A model generated the notes under the pieces. That model searched no databases and had not been told where the DNA came from. It saw nothing but the letters and a program-made list of their open reading frames with translations. The translations under genes and the position numbers were made by a program. This document shows positions 11,045-20,866 of a stretch of DNA of 64,000 bases, one piece after another. Numbering within the stretch: position 1 is the stretch's first letter; every line of letters begins with the position of its first letter. Source of the stretch: Streptomyces xanthii (GTDB lineage: Bacteria > Actinomycetota > Actinomycetes > Streptomycetales > Streptomycetaceae); NCBI RefSeq assembly GCF_014621695.1, contig NZ_CP061281.1, positions 4,712,001-4,776,000 on the forward strand. The letters run 5' to 3'.

Positions 11045-11350
11045 AGCGACCTCCGGATACCAATCGGTAACTTAGTGGTGGTGATCTTGTACGAGGCAGA
11101 GGCGCGGCCCCGCAAGAGCCGTCGGGAGGCGCCGGGGAGGACGGACCGGTTCGCTCATCCGGGTGGCCCGGGGCGCCGACGGGCCCCGGGGAGCGGGCCG
11201 GCCCGGAGTGAACCGGCCGCCCCCGGCTGACGCGGGCCGAGGATTCGGGCCGCGGCCCGAAAGAGGACGCGCCCCGGTACGGGGAGGGCGCGTCCCCGTA
11301 TCCTGAAGGACCCCGGAACCCATAGGCCCCGACGACGAAAGCGGCCCGTC
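11045..11350. other. Intergenic region between divergent genes
   Basis: These 306 bp separate the Rv3235-like gene (minus) from the DUF6912-like gene (plus) and must hold both promoters. I could not place a convincing -35/-10 pair. No repeat element is present. Confidence 0.5.
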
Positions 11351-11866
11351 ATGCGCGTGTACGTACCCCTGTCCCTGCCTCGACTCGCGGCGGCGTACAA
11401 GGCGGGCGAGCTGGGCCCCGCGCCGCTGACCGCCTACGCCGTGACGCCCGCGCTGCGCGAGTGGTACCTCTCCGACGACATCGAGGAGCTGGAGTACGCC
11501 GCGCTGAACCGGGCCGCGCTCGCCTCGCTGCGGCTGCTCGCCGGTGAGCCGGACGCCGCCCGCCGCCGCGTCGTGGTCGCCGTCGACGTGCCGGACGGCG
11601 CGGCCGTGGCCGACCCCGACCGGGGCCTCGACCCGGCCTCGCTCGGCGAGGTGTCGGTGCGGGACGTCGTGCGGCTCGCCAAGGCCGCGGCCGTGCACGT
11701 GGACGCCGACGACGCCGAGAAGGACGTCACCGCCGCGGCGGCCGCGCTGGGCGCCGCCGACCACGGGGACGACGACGCGCAGTTCGTCGTGGACGGGGCC
11801 GAGGACCACGAGCTGCTCTGGTTCGCGACGCAGGAGATCCCGAACCTGATCGGCCTCGGCGACTGA
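11351..11866 (+). CDS. Conserved actinobacterial protein (DUF6912-like)
   Basis: The 171-residue soluble acidic protein starts MRVYVPLSLPRLAAAYKAGE and ends QEIPNLIGLGD. I recognise it as a conserved actinobacterial hypothetical located between secA and a HAD hydrolase gene. It has no signal peptide, membrane segment or known catalytic motif; the centre is alanine- and aspartate-rich. A GAAAG site precedes the ATG. It ends 20 bp before the HAD gene, which suggests they may be co-transcribed, although the HAD gene also has its own leaderless-type start. Confidence 0.75.
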   Translation: MRVYVPLSLPRLAAAYKAGELGPAPLTAYAVTPALREWYLSDDIEELEYAALNRAALASLRLLAGEPDAARRRVVVAVDVPDGAAVADPDRGLDPASLGEVSVRDVVRLAKAAAVHVDADDAEKDVTAAAAALGAADHGDDDAQFVVDGAEDHELLWFATQEIPNLIGLGD

Positions 11867-11874
11867 GCGGAAGG

Positions 11875-11880
11875 TACGTT
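11875..11880 (+). promoter_or_regulatory. -10 hexamer of a likely leaderless promoter (HAD gene)
   Basis: TACGTT followed by 6 nt and the ATG at 11887. Confidence 0.45.
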
Positions 11881-11886
11881 CTGGGG

Positions 11887-12558
11887 ATGGGGAAGCACAC
11901 CACCGCGCACATCGTCTGGGACTGGAACGGCACGCTGTTCCACGACACCGAAGCAGTCATAGCGGCCACGAACGCCGCCTTCGAGGAGATCGGCCTCGAA
12001 CCGATCACGCTGGAGACGTACCGAACGCTGTACTGCGTACCCGTCCCCAAGTTCTACGAGCGGCTGATGGGCCGGCTGCCCACCGAGGACGAGTGGCTCC
12101 TCATGGACGGCGCCTTCCACCGGCACTACGCGTTCCGCGCGGGCGACTGCCGGCTCACCGACGGCGCCGAGGGCCTGCTCGCCGGCTGGCAGGGCGCGGG
12201 CCGCAGCCAGTCCATCCTCAGCATGTACGACCACGAGCGACTGGTGCCGCTGGTACGGGACTTCGGGATCACCGACCGGTTCCTGCGCGTCGACGGCCGC
12301 ACCGGGCCCTCGGGCGGCAGCAAGGCCGAGTACATGGTGCGGCACCTGAGCACCCTCGACGGGGTGGCGCCGGAGCGCACCGTCGTCATCGGGGACGCGG
12401 CCGACGACGCCGTCGCCGCGCTGCACGCGGGCGCGCGGGCCGTGCTCTACACGGGCGGCTCCCACAGCCGGGCCGGCCTGGAGGGCGCCGGCGTGCCGGT
12501 CGTGGACACGCTCGCCGAGGCCGTGCGCGAGGCGGAGCGGATCGCCGAGGCCGCCTGA
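11887..12558 (+). CDS. HAD superfamily hydrolase (phosphoglycolate-phosphatase-like)
   Basis: The 223-residue protein has HAD motif I as DWNGTLFHD (residues 12-20), a helical cap, motif II serine in SILSMYD, motif III lysine in GGSKAEYMVRH, and motif IV IGDAADDAVAALHAGARA. Such enzymes hydrolyse small phosphate esters. In motif I the usual second aspartate of DxD is Asn (DWN), a variant seen in part of this subfamily; whether it lowers phosphatase activity is unknown. It follows the DUF6912-like gene closely. Confidence 0.85.
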   Translation: MGKHTTAHIVWDWNGTLFHDTEAVIAATNAAFEEIGLEPITLETYRTLYCVPVPKFYERLMGRLPTEDEWLLMDGAFHRHYAFRAGDCRLTDGAEGLLAGWQGAGRSQSILSMYDHERLVPLVRDFGITDRFLRVDGRTGPSGGSKAEYMVRHLSTLDGVAPERTVVIGDAADDAVAALHAGARAVLYTGGSHSRAGLEGAGVPVVDTLAEAVREAERIAEAA

Positions 12559-12599
12559 ATCCCTCCTTCCGCCGGGCCCGGTGTTTTGCGCCGAGTGCG

Positions 12600-12628
12600 T
12601 TCACGCTCCGCGCCCGGCTGCGTACGCT
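12600..12628 (+). promoter_or_regulatory. Candidate promoter of the STAND/LuxR gene
   Basis: TTCACG at 12600-12605, a 17-nt spacer and TACGCT at 12623-12628. The gene then has GGGGGGA before its ATG at 12674. A small palindrome TACGGCCGTA lies just downstream. Confidence 0.4.
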
Positions 12629-12673
12629 GGGGTGGTACGGCCGTACGGCAGCCACGACGGGGGGACGCGAACC

Positions 12674-14971
12674 ATGGGTTTCGGCTTCGGGCAGCGGCGG
12701 GGCGGACAACTTCCCGCCGAGGTCACGACGTTCGTGGGGCGTGCCGACGAACTGGCGCAGGTGCGCGGCGCGTTCGACCGGGCCCGGCTCGTCACGCTCG
12801 TCGGGCCCGGCGGGGTCGGCAAGAGCCGCACCGCGCTGCGGGCCGCGGCCGGGCTCGCCAAGCGCTTCCCCGACGGGGTGTGGCTCGTCGAACTGAGCGC
12901 GCTGCGCGACCCCGAACTGATCCCGGCGACCCTCGCCGCCGTGCTCGAACTCCCGGACCAGGCAGGCATGGAGCCGCTCGACGCGGTCGTCGCGCACCTC
13001 CAGGGGCGGCGGCTCCTGATCGTCCTCGACACCTGCGAGCACCTCGTCGACGCCTGCGCCATGCTCACCGACGTGCTGCTGCGCGAGGCGGCCGGCGTGA
13101 GCGTCCTCGCGACCAGCCGGCAGCCGCTCGACGTGCCGGGCGAGCACTGCTGCCCCGTCGCGCCGCTGAGCGCCGACGACGCGCTGGAGCTGTTCGTGCA
13201 GCGGGCCGCCGCCGTCGTGCCCGGTTTCACGGTGACCGACGCGAACCGGGGGCAGCTCACCGCGCTCGCCGGCCGCCTCGACGGCATCCCGCTCGCGCTC
13301 GAGCTCGCGGCGGTACGGCTGCGGGCCGTGCCCCTGGAGCGGCTCGTGGAGCGGCTCGGCCACCGCTTCGAGGTGCTGACCGGAGGGCGCCGCACGGCGC
13401 TGACCCGGCACCAGACGCTGCGTACCGCCATCGGCTGGTCCCACGAGCTGTGCACGCCGCAGGAGCGTTTGCTGTGGGCGCGCCTGTCGGTGTTCGCCGG
13501 GTCCTTCGAGCTGTCGGCCGCCGAGACCGTGTGCGCGGGCGGCGAGCTGCCGCCCGGCGCGGTCCTGGAGCACCTCATCGGGCTCGTCGACAAGTCCGTC
13601 GTCCAGCGCATCGGGGAGGACGGCGGCCGGTACCGGCTGCTCGACACGATCCGCGAGTACGGGGCCGAGTGGCTGGAGGAGTCCGGGCAGGCGGCCGCCG
13701 TGCGCGGGCGGCACTTCGCGTACTACCGGGAGCTCGGCCGGCGCTTCTGGGACGAGTTCCTCACCGCCGCGCAGCCGGGGCACCACCGGGCGCTGCGGGC
13801 CGAGAGCGCCGATCTGCGGGCCGCGCTCGAGCACGCGTACGGGAGCGGGGACCCGGAGACCGTCGCGCAGGGCCTGTGGCTGGCGGCGCAGCTCGGGCCG
13901 TTCTGGCGGGCAGCCGGGGTGCTCGCCGAAGGCCGGTACTGGATCGACAAGGGGCTCGGGCTGCTCGGCGAAGTGGGCGGAGAACAGGCGTGGGGCCGGT
14001 TCATGGTCGCCCTGTTCTCGGTGTGGACCGGGGACCTGCCCGGCGCGCTCGAGCTCTTCCACCGGGCGATCGCGGTGGCGCGGCAGGCGGGGGAAGCGCG
14101 GGTCGAGCTGTTCTGCGACGCGTACCTGGGCGGGCTCGGGGCGCTGTGCGGGGAGCCGGAGGGGCTCGCGGAACTGGAGGACGCGCGGCAGCGGATCGTG
14201 GCGCGGGGCGACGGGCTCGGCACCGGGGTCGTGCACTACGAGGGCGCGCTGCTGCTCGGGGTGCTCGGGGACACGGACGGCGCCCTGGAGTTGTGCCGGA
14301 CCGGGCTCGCGTTCCTGGAGGGCACCGGGGAGCGGCAGCTGTACGGGTCCACGCTCATGGTGCAGGGGGTGATCCTGTGGCTCGCGGGGGAGCGGGAGGA
14401 GGCCGTCGGGGCGCTGCGCCGGGCCCTGGAGGCCGCCGCCGAGGTCGAGGAGGTGCTCGTCGCGGCGATCTGCTGCCTCGTGCTCGGGTGGGCGGCGGCG
14501 CGCGAGAAGCGGTTCGTGCGGGCGGCGTGGCTGCTCGGGTACGCGGAGCACGCGCGGCGCCTGTCCGGTGACCCCGTCGGCATGCTGCCCTCGCTCTTCG
14601 AGGAGCAGGAGGCGGTGCGGGGGGCCGTGCGGGAGGCGCTGGGGGAGGACGGGTTCCGGCGGTGGCACGAGGTGGGGGCGCGGCTCTCCGGGGGGCGGGT
14701 GCTGGACGCGGTGCGGGGGGACATGGAGGTGCCGGCGCCCGCGGTGGCCGTGCCGGGGGCTCGGCGGAGCGGGGTCGAGGCGTTGACCCGTCGGGAGCGG
14801 GAGGTCGCTGCGCTGGTGGTGGAGGGGTTGTCGAACCGGGAGATCGCGGAGCGGCTGGTCATCTCGAAGCGGACCGCTGACGCGCATGTGGAGCATATTT
14901 TGGCGAAGCTCGGGGTCGGGTCGCGGACGGAGGTCTCTCTGGCAGCCGCGGCTTCCACCGTGGCTGGTTGA
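12674..14971 (+). CDS. STAND-type ATPase transcription regulator with C-terminal LuxR HTH
   Basis: The 765-residue protein has an AfsR/Apaf-like ATPase (residues 20-300; Walker A VGPGGVGKSRTA, Walker B LLIVLDTCEHLV, GLPL-like IPLALELAAVRL). A winged-helix region follows (LRTAIGWSHELCTPQERLLW), then about 350 residues of TPR-like helices. The C-terminal HTH is LTRREREVAALVVEGLSNRE ... TADAHVEHILAKLGV. Such proteins use nucleotide exchange as a switch and bind DNA when oligomerised. Its target is unknown; there is no linked biosynthetic cluster. The ATG at 12674 is preceded by GGGGGGA; an upstream in-frame start at 12581 lacks a site. Confidence 0.9.
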   Translation: MGFGFGQRRGGQLPAEVTTFVGRADELAQVRGAFDRARLVTLVGPGGVGKSRTALRAAAGLAKRFPDGVWLVELSALRDPELIPATLAAVLELPDQAGMEPLDAVVAHLQGRRLLIVLDTCEHLVDACAMLTDVLLREAAGVSVLATSRQPLDVPGEHCCPVAPLSADDALELFVQRAAAVVPGFTVTDANRGQLTALAGRLDGIPLALELAAVRLRAVPLERLVERLGHRFEVLTGGRRTALTRHQTLRTAIGWSHELCTPQERLLWARLSVFAGSFELSAAETVCAGGELPPGAVLEHLIGLVDKSVVQRIGEDGGRYRLLDTIREYGAEWLEESGQAAAVRGRHFAYYRELGRRFWDEFLTAAQPGHHRALRAESADLRAALEHAYGSGDPETVAQGLWLAAQLGPFWRAAGVLAEGRYWIDKGLGLLGEVGGEQAWGRFMVALFSVWTGDLPGALELFHRAIAVARQAGEARVELFCDAYLGGLGALCGEPEGLAELEDARQRIVARGDGLGTGVVHYEGALLLGVLGDTDGALELCRTGLAFLEGTGERQLYGSTLMVQGVILWLAGEREEAVGALRRALEAAAEVEEVLVAAICCLVLGWAAAREKRFVRAAWLLGYAEHARRLSGDPVGMLPSLFEEQEAVRGAVREALGEDGFRRWHEVGARLSGGRVLDAVRGDMEVPAPAVAVPGARRSGVEALTRREREVAALVVEGLSNREIAERLVISKRTADAHVEHILAKLGVGSRTEVSLAAAASTVAG

Positions 14972-15001
14972 TCTTTCGCTGCCGGGTGCGGCTCCGGTGG
15001 G

Positions 15002-15055
15002 GGCTGGTCGCGCAGTTCCCCGCGCCCCTGGGGCACGCTCCGCGTGCCCCAGGGG
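15002..15055 (+). repeat. Intergenic repeat copy merged with a strong hairpin terminator
   Basis: The repeat core (15002-15029) runs into a perfect hairpin: arm CCCCTGGGGCACG at 15025-15037, loop CTCCG, and partner at 15043-15055. It lies 30 bp after the STAND/LuxR stop, so terminator activity is plausible. Confidence 0.8.
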
Positions 15056-15732
15056 CCGGTAGGTATACGGAGGCGGGCTCCAGCCTGCGATCTGGGTATA
15101 CGGGTGTTCCCGGGTACCGATGTGCGGTGGGGGGTGTACCGACGAGGATCAAGGGGTGTCGGGCTCCGGAGGAGGTCGCGGCGGGGAGTCGGGCAGTCAT
15201 GGTCAACTCCCCCACGCTGTCGTGATGACAGCCCCGCCGTGGTGCCCGGAGCGCGACACCGCGGTGGCTGCCCTCGTCGGCGGGGCAGCCACCACCCACC
15301 CCCCGGCGGGTGACCCGCCCGGACCCCGCGGGTCACCCCTTCGGACGCCCCTGCACACTCCTACGGCTCAGCGATCTGTGCAGAGTGTCAAAGTTCGCCC
15401 CCTTGTTTTGTACACATACGGCTCATGACGTGCCCCGGGGGCGGGGAGATAGCCTTGACCCGTGATCAGCGCGATATCTCGCGGGGGCATCGTCGCCCCC
15501 TGCCCGCGCCGGGAGACCACGGTTCGTCATGCCGACCGTGCCCGGCGCTCAGCCGCTGATCGTTTCCCGCGGCCGGCCGGTGCGCCGAAAATGGCTCATA
15601 TCCGTTCGCTCTTCTCTCATTCCGGCATAACGTCGACGTACAGCGGACACCCCGCGCCGTCTCGTCACGCCGGACGTTTTTTCTCGAACACGTCTACGTC
15701 ACGCAACGGCGCGCGACAGGAGCCAGAGGACA
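15056..15732 (+). other. Long leader/intergenic region before the glutamate dehydrogenase gene
   Basis: About 680 bp without a convincing gene. GGTATACGG occurs twice (15062-15070 and, within TGGGTATACGGG, about 15093-15104) and may be a paired regulator site. An AT-richer patch at 15385-15430 (TTGTTTTGTACACATACGGC) is a likely promoter area, but I could not fix a -10/-35 pair. Short frames here lack Streptomyces codon bias. Confidence 0.45.
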
Positions 15733-18700
15733 ATGCAGACCAAGCTGGACGAAGCCAAGGCCGAGCTGCTCGAACGGGCCGCCCGGGTAGCTGAGAACAG
15801 CCCGGCAGGGGGGCATCTCCCGGCTGGGCAGACGGGCGAGGGCACGCCGGACAGCGACACCGTGCTCTCGTTCCTCCAGCGCTACTACCTGCACACCGCG
15901 CCCGAGGACCTCACCGACCGAGACCCGGTCGACGTCTTCGGTGCCGCCTACTCGCACTACCGGCTCGCCGAGAACCGTCCGCAGGGCACCGCCAGCGTCA
16001 AGGTCCACACCCCGACCGTCGAGGAGAACGGCTGGACCAGCAGCCACTCCGTCGTCGAGGTCGTCACCGACGACATGCCCTTCCTCGTGGACTCGGTCAC
16101 CAACGAGCTGTCGCGGCAGGGGCGCGGGATCCACGTCGTCATCCACCCGCAGGTCGTCGTGCGGCGTGACGTGACCGGCAAGCTCCTGGAGGTGCTGCCG
16201 GACGGCTCCACCGCCGACGGCCACGACGTGCTCACCGAGTCGTGGATCCACGTCGAGATGGACCGCGAGACGGACCGCGCCGACCTCAAGCAGATCACCG
16301 CCGATCTGCTGCGCGTCCTGTCCGACGTGCGCGAGTGCGTCGAGGACTGGGAGAAGATGCGCGACGCCGCGCTGCGCATCGCCGACGAGCTGCCCTCCGA
16401 GCCCACCGCCGGGGACCTGGACGAGTCGGAGGTCGAGGAGGCCCGCGAGCTGCTGCGCTGGCTGTCCGCCGACCACTTCACCTTCCTGGGCTTCCGCGAG
16501 TACGACCTGACCGAGGACGACTCCCTGGCCGCCGTGCCGGGCACCGGTCTCGGCATCCTGCGCTCCGACCCGCCGCACGGCGCCGACGACCACCACCCGG
16601 TCTCGCCGTCCTTCAGCCGGCTGCCCGCCGACGCCCGCGCCAAGGCCCGCGAGCACAAGCTGCTCGTCCTCACCAAGGCCAACAGCCGCGCCACCGTGCA
16701 CCGCCCCAGCTACCTCGACTACGTCGGCGTGAAGAAGTTCGACGCCGAGGGCAACGTGATCGGCGAGCGCCGCTTCCTCGGCCTGTTCTCCTCGGCCGCG
16801 TACACCGAGAGCGTGCGCCGCGTGCCGGTCGTGCGCCGCAAGGTCGCCGAGGTCCTCAAGGGCGCCGGCTTCACGCCCAACAGCCACGACGGCCGCGACC
16901 TGCTCCAGATCCTGGAGACGTACCCGCGCGACGAGCTGTTCCAGACTCCGCCGGACGAGCTGCGCTCCATCGTCACCTCCGTCCTGTACCTGCAGGAGCG
17001 GCGCCGGCTGCGCCTGTACCTGCGCAAGGACGAGTACGGGCGCTACTACTCGGCGCTCGTCTACCTGCCGCGCGACCGCTACACCACGGGCGTCCGGCTG
17101 CGGATCATCGACATCCTGAAGGAGGAGCTCGGCGGCACCAGCGTCGACTTCACCGCCTGGAACACCGAGTCGATCCTGTCCCGGCTGCACTTCGTCGTCC
17201 GCGTCGCGCCCGGCACCGAGCTGCCGCAGCTGTCCGACGCCGACAAGGACCGCATCGAGGCCCGGCTCGTGGAGGCCGCCCGCTCCTGGGCCGACGGCTT
17301 CGGCGAGGCGCTGAACGCCGAGTGCGGCGAGGAGCGCGCCGCGGAGCTGCTGCGCCAGTACGGCCACGCCTTCCCCGAGGGCTACAAGGCCGACCACACG
17401 CCGCGCGCCGCCGTCGCCGACCTGGTCCACCTGGAGGCCCTCGCCCGCAGCGGCAAGGACTTCGCGCTCTCCCTGTACGAGCCCGTGGGCGCCGCCCCCG
17501 GCGAGCGCCGCTTCAAGATCTACCGCACCGGCGCGCCCGTCTCCCTGTCGGCCGTGCTCCCGGTGCTCCAGCGCCTGGGCGTCGAGGTCACCGACGAGCG
17601 CCCGTACGAGCTGCGCTGCGCGGACCGTACGACGGCGTGGATCTACGACTTCGGCCTGCGCCTGCCCCAGCAGGGCAACGGCAACGGGGACGACCTCGGT
17701 GCCGACGGCCGCGAGCGGTTCCAGGAGGCGTTCGCCGCCACCTGGACCGGCGCCGCGGAGAACGACGGCTTCAACGCCCTCGTGCTCGGCGCCGGGCTCA
17801 CCTGGCGCCAGGCCATGGTGCTGCGCGCGTACGCCAAGTACCTGCGCCAGGCCGGCTCCACGTTCAGCCAGGACTACATGGAGGACACCCTCCGCAACAA
17901 CGTCCACACCACGCGCCTGCTGGTGAGCCTCTTCGAGGCGCGGATGTCGCCGGACCGGCAGAGCGCCGGCACCGAGCTGATCGACGGGATCCTCGAGGAG
18001 CTCGACGGCGCGCTCGACCAGGTCGCCTCCCTCGACGAGGACCGCATCCTGCGCTCCTTCCTCACGGTCATCAAGGCGACCCTGCGCACGAACTTCTTCC
18101 AGAGCGCCGGGACCGACGCGCGCGAGCCGTACCGCCCGCACGCCTACGTCTCCATGAAGCTCGACCCGCAGGCCATCCCCGACCTGCCCGAGCCGCGCCC
18201 CGCCTACGAGATCTGGGTGTACTCGCCCCGCGTCGAGGGCGTCCACCTGCGCTTCGGCAAGGTCGCGCGCGGCGGTCTGCGCTGGTCCGACCGGCGCGAG
18301 GACTTCCGTACGGAGATCCTCGGCCTGGTCAAGGCGCAGATGGTGAAGAACACCGTCATCGTGCCCGTCGGCGCCAAGGGCGGCTTCGTCGCCAAGCAGC
18401 TGCCCGACCCGTCGGTGGACCGCGACGCGTGGATGGCCGAGGGCATCGCCTCGTACAAGACGTTCATCTCGGCGCTGCTCGACATCACCGACAACCTGGT
18501 CGGCGGCGAGGTCGTGCCGCCCGTCGGCGTCGTGCGCCACGACGGCGACGACACCTACCTGGTGGTCGCGGCCGACAAGGGCACCGCGAAGTTCTCCGAC
18601 ATCGCCAACGAGGTCGCCCAGGACTACGGCTTCTGGCTGGGCGACGCGTTCGCCTCCGGCGGCTCGGCCGGCTACGACCACAAGGGCATGGGCATCACCG

Positions 18701-20679
18701 CCCGCGGCGCCTGGGAGTCCGTCAAGCGGCACTTCCGGGAGCTGGGCGTCGACACCCAGACCGAGGACTTCACGGTCGTCGGCGTCGGCGACATGTCCGG
18801 CGACGTGTTCGGCAACGGCATGCTGCTCAGCGAGCACATCCGCCTCGTCGCCGCGTTCGACCACCGGCACATCTTCATCGACCCGAACCCGGACGCGGCC
18901 ACCTCGTACGCCGAGCGCCGCCGCATGTTCGACCTCCCGCGCTCCAGCTGGGAGGACTACGACAAGGAGCTGATCTCCGCGGGCGGTGGCGTCTTCCCGC
19001 GCTCCGCCAAGGCGATCCAGCTCAACGCGCACATCCGCGAGGCCCTCGGCATCGAGTCCGGCCAGTCGAAGATGACCCCGGCCGAGCTGATGAAGGCCAT
19101 CCTCCAGGCCCCCGTGGACCTGCTGTGGAACGGCGGCATCGGCACGTACGTGAAGTCGTCCGTCGAGTCGAACAGCGACGTCGGCGACAAGGCCAACGAC
19201 TCGATCCGCGTCGACGGCCAGGACGTGCGCGCCCAGGTCATCGGCGAGGGCGGCAACCTCGGCGCGACCCAGCTGGGCCGCATCGAGTTCGCCCGCAAGG
19301 GCGGCCGGGTCAACACCGACGCGATCGACAACAGCGCCGGTGTGAACACCTCGGACCTCGAGGTCAACATCAAGATCCTGCTCAACCGTCTGGTCCTCGA
19401 CGGCGACATGACCGTCAAGCAGCGCAACAAGCTGCTCGCGGCCATGACCGACGAGGTCGGCGAGCTCGTCCTGCGCAACAACTACGCGCAGAACACGGCG
19501 CTCGGCAACGCCGAGGCGCAGGCCCCGTCCCTGCTCCACGCCCACCAGCGCTTCATGCGCCGGCTCGGCAAGCAGGGCCACCTGGACCGCTCGCTGGAGT
19601 TCCTGCCGAACGACCGGCAGATCAAGGAGCTCCTCAACAGCGGCCGCGGCCTGACCCAGCCCGAGCTGGCCGTCCTGCTCGCGTACACGAAGATCACGGC
19701 GTCGGACGAGCTCATCCAGACCTCGCTGCCCGACGACCCGTACCTGGCCCGGCTGCTGCACGCCTACTTCCCGCAGGCGCTGCGCGACAAGTACCTGGAC
19801 TCGATCGACGGCCACGCGCTGCGCCGCGAGATCATCACCACGGTGCTGGTCAACGACACGGTGAACACGGGCGGCTCGACCTTCCTGCACCGCCTGCGCG
19901 AGGAGACCGGCGCGTCCCTGGAGGAGATCGTCCGGGCGCAGCTCGCGGCCCGCGAGATCTTCGGCCTGAGCGACGTGTGGGACGCGGTCGAGGCGCTCGA
20001 CAATGTCGTCGCCGCCGACGTGCAGACCCGGATCCGGCTGCACTCGCGCCGGCTCGTCGAGCGCGGCACGCGCTGGCTGCTCAACAACCGGCCGCAGCCG
20101 CTGCAGCTCGCCGAGACGATCGCCTTCTTCAAGGAGCGGGTCACCGAGGTCTGGGCGGCCATGCCGAAGATGCTGCGCGGCGCGGACGCCGAGTGGTACC
20201 AGGGGATCGTCGACGAGCTGACCGGCGCCGGGGTGCCGGAGGAGCTGGCCGAGCGGGTCGCCGGGTTCTCCTCCGCGTTCCCGACGCTCGACATCGTCCA
20301 GATCGGCGACCGCATGGGCAAGGACCCGCTCGCCGTCGCCGAGGTCTACTACGACCTCGCGGACCGGCTGAACATCACGCAGCTGATGGACCGCATCATC
20401 GAGCTGCCGCGGGCCGACCGCTGGCAGTCGATGGCCCGCGCGTCGATCCGCGAGGACCTGTACGCGGCGCACGCCGCCCTGACGGCCGACGTGCTGGCCG
20501 TCGGGAACGGGACCTCGACGCCGGAGCAGCGGTTCAAGGACTGGGAGGAGAAGAACGCGGCGATCCTGGGCCGCGCGCGCACCACCCTGGAGGAGATCCA
20601 GGGCTCGGACGCCTTCGACCTGGCGAACCTGTCGGTCGCGATGCGGACGATGCGCACGCTGCTGCGTTCGCACTCGTAG
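15733..20679 (+). CDS. gdh: NAD-specific glutamate dehydrogenase, large 180-kDa type
   Basis: The 1648-residue enzyme belongs to the large L_180 class described from Streptomyces clavuligerus. It converts glutamate and NAD+ to 2-oxoglutarate, ammonium and NADH. The N-terminal 700 residues are regulatory ACT-like modules (PTVEENGWTSSHSVVEVVTD, FLGLFSSAAYTESVRRVPVV). The catalytic domain includes VARGGLRWSDRREDFRTEIL and the substrate lysine in VPVGAKGGFV (Lys near 882), followed by the dinucleotide-binding part (GVGDMSGDVFGNGML) and a long C-terminal helical region. The ATG at 15733 is preceded by GACAGGAGCCAGAGGACA, a reasonable site. It is monocistronic with a clear terminator. The unusually long leader suggests regulation, possibly by nitrogen source. 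Confidence 0.97.
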   Translation: MQTKLDEAKAELLERAARVAENSPAGGHLPAGQTGEGTPDSDTVLSFLQRYYLHTAPEDLTDRDPVDVFGAAYSHYRLAENRPQGTASVKVHTPTVEENGWTSSHSVVEVVTDDMPFLVDSVTNELSRQGRGIHVVIHPQVVVRRDVTGKLLEVLPDGSTADGHDVLTESWIHVEMDRETDRADLKQITADLLRVLSDVRECVEDWEKMRDAALRIADELPSEPTAGDLDESEVEEARELLRWLSADHFTFLGFREYDLTEDDSLAAVPGTGLGILRSDPPHGADDHHPVSPSFSRLPADARAKAREHKLLVLTKANSRATVHRPSYLDYVGVKKFDAEGNVIGERRFLGLFSSAAYTESVRRVPVVRRKVAEVLKGAGFTPNSHDGRDLLQILETYPRDELFQTPPDELRSIVTSVLYLQERRRLRLYLRKDEYGRYYSALVYLPRDRYTTGVRLRIIDILKEELGGTSVDFTAWNTESILSRLHFVVRVAPGTELPQLSDADKDRIEARLVEAARSWADGFGEALNAECGEERAAELLRQYGHAFPEGYKADHTPRAAVADLVHLEALARSGKDFALSLYEPVGAAPGERRFKIYRTGAPVSLSAVLPVLQRLGVEVTDERPYELRCADRTTAWIYDFGLRLPQQGNGNGDDLGADGRERFQEAFAATWTGAAENDGFNALVLGAGLTWRQAMVLRAYAKYLRQAGSTFSQDYMEDTLRNNVHTTRLLVSLFEARMSPDRQSAGTELIDGILEELDGALDQVASLDEDRILRSFLTVIKATLRTNFFQSAGTDAREPYRPHAYVSMKLDPQAIPDLPEPRPAYEIWVYSPRVEGVHLRFGKVARGGLRWSDRREDFRTEILGLVKAQMVKNTVIVPVGAKGGFVAKQLPDPSVDRDAWMAEGIASYKTFISALLDITDNLVGGEVVPPVGVVRHDGDDTYLVVAADKGTAKFSDIANEVAQDYGFWLGDAFASGGSAGYDHKGMGITARGAWESVKRHFRELGVDTQTEDFTVVGVGDMSGDVFGNGMLLSEHIRLVAAFDHRHIFIDPNPDAATSYAERRRMFDLPRSSWEDYDKELISAGGGVFPRSAKAIQLNAHIREALGIESGQSKMTPAELMKAILQAPVDLLWNGGIGTYVKSSVESNSDVGDKANDSIRVDGQDVRAQVIGEGGNLGATQLGRIEFARKGGRVNTDAIDNSAGVNTSDLEVNIKILLNRLVLDGDMTVKQRNKLLAAMTDEVGELVLRNNYAQNTALGNAEAQAPSLLHAHQRFMRRLGKQGHLDRSLEFLPNDRQIKELLNSGRGLTQPELAVLLAYTKITASDELIQTSLPDDPYLARLLHAYFPQALRDKYLDSIDGHALRREIITTVLVNDTVNTGGSTFLHRLREETGASLEEIVRAQLAAREIFGLSDVWDAVEALDNVVAADVQTRIRLHSRRLVERGTRWLLNNRPQPLQLAETIAFFKERVTEVWAAMPKMLRGADAEWYQGIVDELTGAGVPEELAERVAGFSSAFPTLDIVQIGDRMGKDPLAVAEVYYDLADRLNITQLMDRIIELPRADRWQSMARASIREDLYAAHAALTADVLAVGNGTSTPEQRFKDWEEKNAAILGRARTTLEEIQGSDAFDLANLSVAMRTMRTLLRSHS

Positions 20680-20700
20680 TCACCCCCTGACACAGGGGTC

Positions 20701-20724
20701 GAGGGGCGCCTTCGGGCGCCCCTC
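20701..20724 (+). terminator. Terminator after the glutamate dehydrogenase gene
   Basis: Perfect 10-bp stem GAGGGGCGCC / GGCGCCCCTC with a TTCG tetraloop, 21 bp past the stop. Confidence 0.85.
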
Positions 20725-20866
20725 GGTCGTTCGCCGTTCGTCCGGCGGACGCGCCGGGTCGTTCTTCCTACCGGATTCTTGTGTTCTGAATGAGTGTCCC
20801 GACGGCCGGGGCTGTGTTTCGGTGGTACCGATGGGGTGACCGAGCACGCCGACCAGGGAGAGCCCG

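Noticed and set aside
15694..20673. Open frame of over 1600 codons antisense to the glutamate dehydrogenase gene
   Set aside because: It mirrors the real gene and has biased composition and no ribosome site.
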